A stretch of 64,000 nt of DNA from Rhodopseudomonas palustris (GTDB taxonomy: Bacteria > Pseudomonadota > Alphaproteobacteria > Rhizobiales > Xanthobacteraceae). The position numbers and the translations under genes were made by a program. Shown in pieces: positions 1 to 8,799 of the stretch (its first letter is position 1; every line of letters starts with the position of its first letter). The stretch is taken from positions 5,241,910 to 5,305,909 of the forward strand of contig NZ_CP140155.1 in NCBI RefSeq assembly GCF_034479375.1, written 5' to 3'. The notes beneath the pieces are model-generated. The model was given only the letters and a program-made list of their open reading frames with translations, was not told the DNA's origin and did no database searches.

Positions 1-535
1 CGAGAAACAGCAGGAATTCGGTCAGGGTCGGTGACAGGAATTCCAGCGTCGGCTGCATCCAGTCGATCTGCGGCATCTGGGATGGTGCAGACACCGCCGG
101 TTCAGTGCCGCCCAGGGCCGATTGAAGCTGTCGCCACAGTCCCATCGGTCGCTCGAAGAAGCTCAGCTTGTCGCGCAGGATCACGCCGAGTTCGGGAAGC
201 CGGCTGGTCCAGTCGATCAGCGGCACCGAGATCAGCGCCACCATGAAGCCGACCCCCGCCAGTGCCAGCGCCACGATCAGCACCGCGCAGACCGCGCGCG
301 GAATTCGCCAGCGCTCCATCAAGGTCGCGGCCGGCGACAGCATCGTGCCCACCACGAAGGCGGTGACGATCGGCAGGAAGAACGGCTTGGCGACGTAGAG
401 AAGCCCGATCACCACGATGATCACCAGGGCCACCAGAGCGAACGCGACGACCTCGGTCCGCCGGATCAGCGGAGGTTGCTCCTCCTTGCTGTCGGGAAGC
501 GGGGTGCCCGCAGGCTCCACGGGAAGAGTTCTCAC
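1..535 (-). CDS. AI-2E family transporter (PerM-like permease), N-terminal part
   Basis: Reading leftwards from a GTG at 533-535, an open frame runs off the left edge (178 codons visible). After a Pro/Glu-rich cytoplasmic start it shows two closely spaced hydrophobic segments (around residues 30-55 and 60-75), then a further one (about 85-110) followed by an amphipathic stretch. This matches the N-terminus of the AI-2E/PerM exporter family (PF01594), inner-membrane proteins of about 350 aa. An in-frame TAG just upstream (548-550) limits the start to this region, so GTG is the likely start. The substrate is unknown; family names based on autoinducer-2 should not be taken literally. Confidence 0.8.
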   Translation of the reverse strand, partial: MRTLPVEPAGTPLPDSKEEQPPLIRRTEVVAFALVALVIIVVIGLLYVAKPFFLPIVTAFVVGTMLSPAATLMERWRIPRAVCAVLIVALALAGVGFMVALISVPLIDWTSRLPELGVILRDKLSFFERPMGLWRQLQSALGGTEPAVSAPSQMPQIDWMQPTLEFLSPTLTEFLLFL

Positions 536-718
536 CAGATCGCCCCGCTACATTCGACGGATCGTGAAGGGAAGGGCTGTCGACCGGGCGGATTCCGCAT
601 CGGGTGCGCAGCAGCCCGGTGCCTCAACATGAAGTGCTCGCGAAAGTTCCGGGTGGGATATCGGCGGCGCCCAGGGTGGCCGAGCGTACAGCGTTGTCAG
701 GCGGGTCCTGGCCTACGG

Positions 719-743
719 GGAACTCCGAAGGGCTCATCGCGTT
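719..743 (+). promoter_or_regulatory. Putative sigma-EcfG (general stress) promoter of the L,D-transpeptidase gene
   Basis: GGAAC at 719-723, a 16-base spacer, and CGTT at 740-743 match the alphaproteobacterial EcfG consensus (GGAAC-N16/17-CGTT) exactly. The -10 element lies 47 bases before the ATG at 791. Seen directly; function is inferred. Confidence 0.7.
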
Positions 744-790
744 TGTTAGCAGCATCACAACGGTGCGAGCCACAAGGCAGGGACATCGCC

Positions 791-1546
791 ATGATTACTT
801 CCGGAAATGCACTGCGGAGCAATTCGGTGACGCGTCCGCTGGTGGCCTTCGCGGCTGCCCTGCTGATCACGGTCTCGCTGTCCGGTGCCGCTTCGGCACA
901 AATGCTGGGCTACGCTGCAGCGCCTCAGGCCGGTCCGTTCGGGGTCGATGACGAGGTGCTGGCGGCTCCGCTGGCCACTTCGCCGGACGCGGCGCTGAGC
1001 GATGACGAAGATGCGCAGCTGTCGGATCGGCTGCGCCGTCAGGTGGTCGCCTATGACAGCAATCAGCCGGCCGGGACCATTGTGATCGATACCGCGAATA
1101 CGTACCTGTATTATGTTCTCGGCGGTGGCCGCGCGATCCGCTACGGAGTTGGCGTCGGCCGCGAAGGGTTCACCTGGGCCGGCACTCAGACGATTACCCG
1201 CAAAGCCGAGTGGCCGGACTGGCATCCGCCGGCGCAGATGATCGCGCGCCAGCCTTATCTGCCGCGCTTCATGGCCGGCGGCCCGGGCAATCCGCTGGGC
1301 GCGCGGGCGATGTATCTCGGCTCGACCGAATATCGCATCCACGGCACCAACGATCCTTCGACCATCGGCAGGTTCGTCTCGTCGGGCTGTATCCGTCTGA
1401 CCAACGAGGATGTCGCGGACCTGTTCAGCCGCACCAGGGTCGGCGCTCGGGTCGTGGTACTGCCGAAATCCTCTCCGAACCGCGAAGCCCGCAAGGCGCG
1501 ACCGGGCCGGCATGCGATGAACATTGCGGTGACGTCGCTCGACTAA
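791..1546 (+). CDS. L,D-transpeptidase (YkuD domain), exported
   Basis: 251 aa. Residues 1-37 form an exported N-terminus (basic start, hydrophobic core about 17-35, ending ASAQ). The YkuD catalytic domain spans about residues 95-235. It carries the family motif with His184 in RIHGTN and the nucleophile Cys200 in SSGCIRL. Such enzymes make 3-3 crosslinks in peptidoglycan or attach envelope proteins to it in the periplasm. The ATG at 791 was chosen because the signal peptide begins there; the frame is open further upstream but without coding character. It is probably co-transcribed with the next gene, which starts 23 bases downstream. A paralogue lies at 31397-31981. An EcfG-type promoter upstream suggests induction in the general stress response. 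Confidence 0.93.
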   Translation: MITSGNALRSNSVTRPLVAFAAALLITVSLSGAASAQMLGYAAAPQAGPFGVDDEVLAAPLATSPDAALSDDEDAQLSDRLRRQVVAYDSNQPAGTIVIDTANTYLYYVLGGGRAIRYGVGVGREGFTWAGTQTITRKAEWPDWHPPAQMIARQPYLPRFMAGGPGNPLGARAMYLGSTEYRIHGTNDPSTIGRFVSSGCIRLTNEDVADLFSRTRVGARVVVLPKSSPNREARKARPGRHAMNIAVTSLD

Positions 1547-1569
1547 TGTCCACCCGACCGGAGGTCGCG

Positions 1570-2217
1570 ATGCGTCGCTCAACTGCAAAGGCAATCGGGA
1601 TCTGCGGCGTCGCGATGATGTCGCTGGCCGGAACGGCGTCGAGCGCGCAGGCGCAGGATTTCTTCTCGGCGCTGTTTCATGGCTTCCAGCCTCCGGCACG
1701 CCACTACGTTCCGGAGCGGGCCTTCCCGTTCGCCAGCGAGGGCGACTACGCGCCCAGGGCGCGCCGCCCGGCGCGGACATATTCCAGCGGTGGCCAGGCC
1801 TTCTGCGTCCGCACCTGCGACGGCCGCTACTTCCCGATCGCGGCGACCGGCGGTGAAAGCAAGGACGCGACCTGCAACAGCTTCTGCCCCGCCAGCGAAA
1901 CCAAGGTGGTGTATGGCTCCGATATCGACGGTGCTCGTACATCGAACGGCAAGCCCTATTCGGAGCTTCCGAACGCCTTCAAATACCGCAACGAGATCGT
2001 CGCCGGCTGCACCTGCAACGGCAAGGATCAGTTCGGTCTGGCGAAGATCAAGATCGAAGACGATCCGACCGTCCGGAAGGGCGACATCGTCGCCAGTGAG
2101 GACGGTCTGAAGGTCGCCGGTCGGCCCGACCGTCGCGAAGGCGCGCTGAATTACTCGCCTGCGCCGGCGTCGATTCGCGCCGGTTACGGCAAGGTGCCGG
2201 TTGTCGCCGCGAACTGA
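1570..2217 (+). CDS. DUF2865 domain protein, exported
   Basis: 215 aa. An N-terminal signal peptide (MRRSTAK..., cleavage probably after SSAQAQ near residue 29) is followed by a Cys-rich domain with paired cysteines (FCVRTCDGRYFP, CNSFCPA, CTCNG) typical of DUF2865. This family is of unknown function and common in Rhizobiales. The start at 1570 is preferred over the ATG at 1546 (which overlaps the previous stop) because GGAGGT at 1559-1564 lies six bases before it and the signal peptide begins here. Four to six cysteines after export suggest disulfides in the periplasm. Likely an operon partner of the L,D-transpeptidase upstream, which fits an envelope role, but that is inference. Confidence 0.85.
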   Translation: MRRSTAKAIGICGVAMMSLAGTASSAQAQDFFSALFHGFQPPARHYVPERAFPFASEGDYAPRARRPARTYSSGGQAFCVRTCDGRYFPIAATGGESKDATCNSFCPASETKVVYGSDIDGARTSNGKPYSELPNAFKYRNEIVAGCTCNGKDQFGLAKIKIEDDPTVRKGDIVASEDGLKVAGRPDRREGALNYSPAPASIRAGYGKVPVVAAN

Positions 2218-2363
2218 CGGAGACGGCTGGTCGTCGTAGTCCCTGCCGCAGCTCTGCCGGTCGCCGGAAACCATGTCACTTGACTAGCCCCAAGTTCGGC
2301 CAGCGCAGATTTCGACCGTGAACCTGCCGACGCTACCGTGCAGCCACAATCAGTTCCGCTCAT

Positions 2364-2388
2364 GGAACCGACTTGCCCGCTCGCCGTT
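2364..2388 (+). promoter_or_regulatory. Putative sigma-EcfG promoter of the 51-aa membrane protein
   Basis: GGAAC at 2364-2368, a 16-base spacer, and CGTT at 2385-2388: an exact EcfG consensus. The ATG follows at 2429, 40 bases after the -10 element. Confidence 0.7.
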
Positions 2389-2428
2389 AGTTCAGCGCGG
2401 GTGGGCCGCGGGCTGAAAGGATCTTGCG

Positions 2429-2584
2429 ATGCTGGTCGGTATTCTGATTACGTTTCTCGTCGTTATTCTGGTTTTGTATCTGATCAACCTGCTGCCGCTG
2501 GACGGGCGCGCCAAGCAGATTGCGCGTGTCATCGTGATCATTGTCGGCATCATTTCGCTGCTGAAGTATCTGGCGGTGTTCTAG
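2429..2584 (+). CDS. Small two-helix membrane protein, 51 aa
   Basis: Two hydrophobic segments (residues about 2-22 and 32-50) flank a short polar loop (PLDGRAKQIA), giving a hairpin membrane protein with both ends on one side. AAAGGA at 2416-2421 is a good ribosome-binding site eight bases before the ATG. No family could be assigned with certainty; similar 50-55-aa membrane proteins occur in Rhizobiales. The EcfG-type promoter just upstream suggests that it belongs to the general stress response, like the CsbD gene that converges on it. Confidence 0.75.
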   Translation: MLVGILITFLVVILVLYLINLLPLDGRAKQIARVIVIIVGIISLLKYLAVF

Positions 2585-2727
2585 CGAAATGGTGTGACGC
2601 GAACGCCGAGCGTACGGTCGGAATCAAACAGGCGGGGCGTGCGCGATGCGTGCGCCCCGTTTTCGTATCGAGCGCGATGTCATATCGGCGCAACGCGCCG
2701 CTGGTTCATTTCCGAACAATCGCACAA

Positions 2728-2753
2728 AGAAAAGCCCCGGCTTGCGCCGGGGC
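2728..2753 (-). terminator. Rho-independent terminator of csbD
   Basis: Stem GCCCCGG/CCGGGGC (2734-2753) with a six-base loop. On the minus strand it is followed by a TTTTCTTT run, so it ends minus-strand transcription from the CsbD gene. Confidence 0.8.
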
Positions 2754-2779
2754 TCACTCCGTTCAAACGAAATGCGCCA

Positions 2780-2980
2780 TCAGCGCAGAGTCTTGAACCA
2801 ATCATCGACGTCGCTGCTCACCTTGTCCTTGGCGTAGCCGTAACGCTCCTGAAGCTTGCCTTCGAGCTGGTCGCGGCGGCCGGCGATCTTGTCGAGATCG
2901 TCATCGGTCAGTTCGCCCCACTTCTCTTTGACGTTGCCCTTGAATTGCTTCCAGTTGCCTTCAACGCGGTCCCAATTCAT
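2780..2980 (-). CDS. CsbD family stress protein
   Basis: 66 aa, starting MNWDRVEGNWKQFKG, the hallmark of the CsbD family (small, hydrophilic, helical; the B. subtilis member belongs to the sigma-B general stress regulon; molecular function unknown). Three ATGs in a row (2986, 2983, 2980) could start it. The third is preferred because the GGAG element sits seven bases before it and the family usually begins MNW. The rest is rich in Lys, Asp and Glu and contains WGELTDDDLDKIAGRRDQL, a conserved block. Its own EcfG-type promoter and terminator make it a single-gene unit. Confidence 0.93.
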   Translation of the reverse strand: MNWDRVEGNWKQFKGNVKEKWGELTDDDLDKIAGRRDQLEGKLQERYGYAKDKVSSDVDDWFKTLR

Positions 2981-3007
2981 CATCATTCTCCGTTGTAGAT
3001 GCTCATC

Positions 3008-3032
3008 AACGGACGGCTGTGTCGAAGGTTCC
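3008..3032 (-). promoter_or_regulatory. Putative sigma-EcfG promoter of csbD
   Basis: On the minus strand GGAAC (3032-3028), 16 bases, then CGTT (3011-3008): an exact EcfG consensus. The -10 is 27 bases before the chosen ATG. The general stress sigma factor driving a CsbD gene fits the known stress role of the family. Confidence 0.75.
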
Positions 3033-3093
3033 CGGACCGTCTGCGGCAAGCGGTCGCCCGAATCTCGGCGCCAAGTAACAGGTTACCGAACGT

Positions 3094-3120
3094 AAAAAGA
3101 CCCCTCCCTTGCGGGAGAGG
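3094..3120 (-). terminator. Rho-independent terminator of glcB
   Basis: Stem CCTCTCCC/GGGAGGGG around a GCAA loop, read leftwards and followed by TCTTTTTA on the minus strand. It lies 36 bases past the glcB stop codon. Confidence 0.75.
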
Positions 3121-3155
3121 CCTTGCTTGTCGGCGGGCCGATAAGTTTGACCTGA

Positions 3156-5372
<2,217 letters not shown>

Positions 5373-5475
5373 TCAGGGGTCAAAATGAGCCGACGACCGC
5401 GGAAGGCGGCCTCGGGGGTGCCTCTTTTAGCGCCAAAGGCAAGGGCATTGGAAGGCCCCAGGCGCCGGCCGCGAC

Positions 5476-6345
5476 TTATAGCGACGGATGCTCGTCGCCG
5501 GCCAGCCGCTCCAGCAGCATTTTCAGCAGGATGGTGACCACCGCCACCGCCGTCAGCGTGGTTGCCGCGGCGAACGCGCCTGCGACATTATAGTCCTGGT
5601 ACAACAGTTCGATCTGCAGCGGCAGCGTGGTTGTCTGGCCCCGGACGTTGCCGGACACCACCGATACCGCGCCGAACTCGCCCAGCACGCGCGCGTTGCA
5701 CAGGATCGCGCCGTACAGCACCGCCCAGCGGATGTTCGGCAGGGTGACGCGCAGGAAGGTGGCGAAGCCGCCGGCGCCCAGCGTCACCGCGGCCTCTTCC
5801 TCGTCGGTGCCCTGCACCTGCATCAGCGGGATCAGTTCGCGGGCGACATAGGGCGCTGTGACGAACATGCTGGCGAGCACGATGCCCGGCAGCGCGAACA
5901 TCACTTTGATCCCGAGTTGCTCGAGCAGCGGCCCGAACAGGCCCTGCGAGCCGTAGACGAACAGATAGGCGACGCCGGCGACGATCGGCGAGATCGAATA
6001 GGGCAGCTCGATCAGGGCGATCAGCAATGTGCGGCCGGGGAATTCGAACTTGGTGACGGTCCAGGCCGCGGCGAGGCCGAACAGGATATTGACGGGCACC
6101 GCGATCAGCGCCGTGATCGTGGTCAGCCACATCGCGTGCAGCGTGCCCGGATCGCCGAGATTGCGCAGGAACACGCCGACGCCCTGTGCGAAGGCCGAGG
6201 TCAGGATCACCGCCAGCGGCGCCACCAGGATGAACAGCGTCACCACGGCGACCACGCTCAACACGACGAAGCGCGCGACCGGCCCGGCGCCGACCGGCGT
6301 CACCATCCAGCCCGGTTGCGCGGGGCGTTGCGGTTTCGGCGTCAT
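5476..6345 (-). CDS. cysW: Sulfate/thiosulfate ABC transporter permease CysW
   Basis: 289 aa with about six membrane helices and the permease signature EEEAAVTLGAGGFATFLRVTLPNIRWAVLYG (the EAA loop that contacts the ATPase). The CysW type is indicated by its pairing with CysT and by the block NARVLGEFGAVSVVSGNVRGQTTTLPLQIELLYQDYN. Its ATG (6343-6345) overlaps the cysT stop in an ATGA arrangement, so translation is probably coupled. The transporter imports sulfate or thiosulfate across the inner membrane. The ATPase gene cysA, which normally follows, is absent; the next gene is glcB on the same strand. Confidence 0.95.
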   Translation of the reverse strand: MTPKPQRPAQPGWMVTPVGAGPVARFVVLSVVAVVTLFILVAPLAVILTSAFAQGVGVFLRNLGDPGTLHAMWLTTITALIAVPVNILFGLAAAWTVTKFEFPGRTLLIALIELPYSISPIVAGVAYLFVYGSQGLFGPLLEQLGIKVMFALPGIVLASMFVTAPYVARELIPLMQVQGTDEEEAAVTLGAGGFATFLRVTLPNIRWAVLYGAILCNARVLGEFGAVSVVSGNVRGQTTTLPLQIELLYQDYNVAGAFAAATTLTAVAVVTILLKMLLERLAGDEHPSL

Positions 6346-7229
6346 GCGTTGCCCCGTCCGAGGTAGCGCAGTTGCCAGGCCTGCACCGTATTGGTGACGA
6401 TCAGCATCGCGAACGCCATCGCCAGCATCACGGTGGCGATCGCGGCGGCGGCCGGGTAGTCGTATTCCTCGAGCCGGATGAAGGCCAGCAAAGCGACGAT
6501 CTCGGTCTTCATCGGCTGGTTGCCGGCGATGAAGATTACCGCGCCGAATTCGCCGAGGCTGCGCGCGAATGCCAGCGACGCGCCGGCCAGCAGTGCCGGG
6601 AAGATCGACGGGAAAATGATCTTCGACAGGATCTGCAGGTCGCTGGCGCCGAGCGAGCGGCTGGCTTCCTCGACGTCGCTGCCGAGATCCTCGATCACCG
6701 GCTGCACGGTGCGCACCACGAACGGAATGCTGGTGAACGCCATCGCGATCGCGATGCCGAGCGGGGTGTAGACCACCTGCAGCCCGAGCGCGTCGAGCGG
6801 ACCGCCGAACCAGCCGGTCTTCGAAAACAACGCCGTCAGCGCCAGGCCCGCGACAGCGGTCGGCAGCGCGAACGGCACGTCGACCAGCGCATCGAGCAGC
6901 CGCTTGCCCGGAAACTGATAGCGCGCCAGCACCCAGGCCAGCAGCAGGCCATAGATCGCGTTGAAGATCGTGGCCGCCAGCGCCATCGTCACCGTCAGCC
7001 GGATCGCCGCCAGGGTTCGCGGGGAGGACAGGATGGCCCAGAGCTGGGTTGCGCCGAGGTCGGAGGCTTTCAGAATCAGCGCGCACAGCGGCAGCAACAC
7101 GATCACGCCGAGATACAGCGCGGTGATGCCGAGGCCGAGGCCGAAACCGGGAATGACGCTGCGTCGCAAGGGGATATCCAGATGGAGGCCAATGAGATTC
7201 AGGTGACTGTTCGGTCGTGTCTCCGTCAT
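6342..7229 (-). CDS. cysT: Sulfate/thiosulfate ABC transporter permease CysT (CysU)
   Basis: 295 aa, six membrane helices, with the EAA loop EASRSLGASDLQILSKIIFPSIFPALLAG and the conserved FARSLGEFGAVIFIAGN. It pairs with CysW to form the membrane channel for sulfate or thiosulfate. The first ATG that leaves a sensible N-terminus is at 7227-7229 (MTETRPNSHL). That codon and the ten or so upstream bases lie inside a palindromic repeat (7225-7308), so the original start region may have been replaced when the repeat inserted. The first helix begins near residue 25. It is separated from sbp by two different repeats, about 210 bases in all, yet remains collinear with it. Confidence 0.93.
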   Translation of the reverse strand: MTETRPNSHLNLIGLHLDIPLRRSVIPGFGLGLGITALYLGVIVLLPLCALILKASDLGATQLWAILSSPRTLAAIRLTVTMALAATIFNAIYGLLLAWVLARYQFPGKRLLDALVDVPFALPTAVAGLALTALFSKTGWFGGPLDALGLQVVYTPLGIAIAMAFTSIPFVVRTVQPVIEDLGSDVEEASRSLGASDLQILSKIIFPSIFPALLAGASLAFARSLGEFGAVIFIAGNQPMKTEIVALLAFIRLEEYDYPAAAAIATVMLAMAFAMLIVTNTVQAWQLRYLGRGNA

Positions 7230-7308
7230 TGCGAGGAGCGAAGCGACTAAGCAATCCAGAAGCCACGTGCCTGGCGCTTCTGGATTGCTTCGCTGCGCTC
7301 GCAATGAC
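7225..7308. repeat. Palindromic intergenic repeat, family B
   Basis: Inverted arms GTCATTGCGAGGAGCGAAGC and its complement (ending GCTCGCAATGAC) enclose a second inverted pair, GCAATCCAGAAG/CTTCTGGATTGC. The whole folds into one long hairpin. The left arm supplies the cysT start codon. Elements of this type are widespread in Bradyrhizobiaceae; only one copy is seen here. Confidence 0.85.
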
Positions 7309-7325
7309 GACCAAACCTAGCGGTT

Positions 7326-7428
7326 GTCATTCCGGGATGCGCCGCGGCAGCGGCGCAGACCCGGAATCCCGAGATGTTGGCAAAGAGAGATTCCGGGTTC
7401 GCGAGCTGCGCTCGCGCCCCGGAATGAC
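7326..7428. repeat. Palindromic intergenic repeat, family A (copy 1)
   Basis: Outer arms GTCATTCCGGG and its near complement (CCCCGGAATGAC), with inner copies of ATTCCGGGTTCGC. The same design recurs at 24484-24598, 28669-28783 and 46725-46848. It lies between sbp and cysT and could form a hairpin that lowers read-through. Confidence 0.9.
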
Positions 7429-7437
7429 GAACTCTGT

Positions 7438-8448
7438 TCACCGCCCCCCGAACAACTGATCGAGCTTCGCGCCGGAGGCCAGATGCTCGGCGTTGAGCTT
7501 GTCCCAGCCGCCGAATTCGTCCTCGACGCGATATAGCTTCACCTCCGGGAACTTGTCCTTGAACTTCTCGATCACGGACTTGTCGTGGACGCGGTTATAG
7601 GCCTTGGCGAGGATGGTCTGGCCCTCGGGTGAATACAGATATTCGAGATAGGCGGTCGCCAGCGGACGGGTGCCGTGCTTGTCGGCGTATTTGTCGACGA
7701 CGCTGACGGGGAATTCGGCCAGCAGGCTGGTCGGCGGCACGACGACTTGATATTTGTCGGCGCCGGCGAGATCGCGGATCGCGCTGGTCTCGGCCTCGAA
7801 GGTGATCAGCACGTCGCCTGTCTGGCGCTCGACGAAGGTCGTCGTCGCGGCGCGGCCGCCGGTGTCGAATACCGGCACATTGGCGAACAGCTTCTTGATG
7901 AAGGCGTCCGCCTCTGCCTCGTTGCCGTATTTATGCTTCGCGAAGGCGTAGGCCGCCAGATAGGTGTAGCGCGCGTTGCCCGAGGTCTTCGGGTTCGGGA
8001 AGATGACCTTGACGTCCGGCTTCACCAGATCGTCCCAGTCCTTGATGCCCTTCGGATTGCCGGCGCGCACCAGAAACGCCGGCAGCGAATAGTAGGGCGA
8101 TGAATTATTGGGCAGCCGCTTCGCCCAATCGGCGGGGATCAGCTTGCCCTTGTCGTGCAGCACCTGGACGTCGGTGACCTGATTGAAGGTGACCACGTCG
8201 GCCTCGAGCCCTTCGAGGATCGAGCGCGCCTGCCGCGACGAGCCGCCATGCGACTGGTTGATGCTGATGTCCTGGCCGGTCTTGGCCTTCCAATGCGGGA
8301 TGAACGCCGCGTTGATCTCGGCATAGAGTTCCCGCGCGATGTCGTAGGAGACGTTGAGCAGCGTCGCCGGCGGCGTCTGCGCCTGCGCGGGCATCGCGGT
8401 CACGAGTGCGCCGAGGCCGGCGACGAGAGCAAGAGCTAAACGGTTCAC
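7438..8448 (-). CDS. sbp: Sulfate/thiosulfate-binding periplasmic protein
   Basis: 336 aa. The GTG at 8446-8448 is preceded by AAGGAG at a good distance. Residues 1-24 form a signal peptide (cleavage after AMPAQAQ). The mature part has the Sbp/CysP features: NVSYDIARELY at the start, SHGGSSRQARSI for oxyanion binding, FPNPKTSGNARYTYLAAY, and VDKHGTRPLATAYLEYLYSPEGQ. It captures sulfate or thiosulfate in the periplasm and delivers it to CysT/CysW. It is divergent from cysG, so uptake and reduction of sulfate share one control region. Confidence 0.95.
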   Translation of the reverse strand: MNRLALALVAGLGALVTAMPAQAQTPPATLLNVSYDIARELYAEINAAFIPHWKAKTGQDISINQSHGGSSRQARSILEGLEADVVTFNQVTDVQVLHDKGKLIPADWAKRLPNNSSPYYSLPAFLVRAGNPKGIKDWDDLVKPDVKVIFPNPKTSGNARYTYLAAYAFAKHKYGNEAEADAFIKKLFANVPVFDTGGRAATTTFVERQTGDVLITFEAETSAIRDLAGADKYQVVVPPTSLLAEFPVSVVDKYADKHGTRPLATAYLEYLYSPEGQTILAKAYNRVHDKSVIEKFKDKFPEVKLYRVEDEFGGWDKLNAEHLASGAKLDQLFGGR

Positions 8449-8799
8449 GAGAACTCCTTATTGCTGGCCTACGATATCGGACGTCGTCTCGACGCAACGA
8501 GATCGCGTAGCGAATCCCGGTCGTCGGCGCCTCGGCGGTCAGGCGTCGATTGTCGTCAGATAGTCGAGCTAACAGTCCATGTGAAGCGGCTGCTCGTGCG
8601 TTGCGCGCGACTCGCGGGATCGCCGCGCCAGCGCCAGCCTCTCTTCGGAGAATGGTCGTCTCCAGCGAGCTGTCCGGAGGGATGGAAATTCCAGCGAGCT
8701 GGGCCATTTTGCAAAGGATTGGTTTTCTTTCCGCGTGGCTTGTAAGCATTCCAGCTAGAAAATAATTCTTGTGAACCCGAAAGGGGCAACGGAGCGCTC
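8449..8799. promoter_or_regulatory. Divergent sbp/cysG control region with repeated operator-like motif
   Basis: 351 bases without a gene between the two sulfur operons. TCCAGCGAGCTG occurs at 8661-8672 and 8690-8701 (29 bases apart), and a partial copy TCCAGCTAG at 8750-8758 (60 bases further). Each full copy contains the small inverted repeat CAGC-GA-GCTG. Such iteration at near-regular spacing suggests binding sites of a regulator acting on cysG and perhaps on sbp. The regulator is not known from the sequence. Confidence 0.5.
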
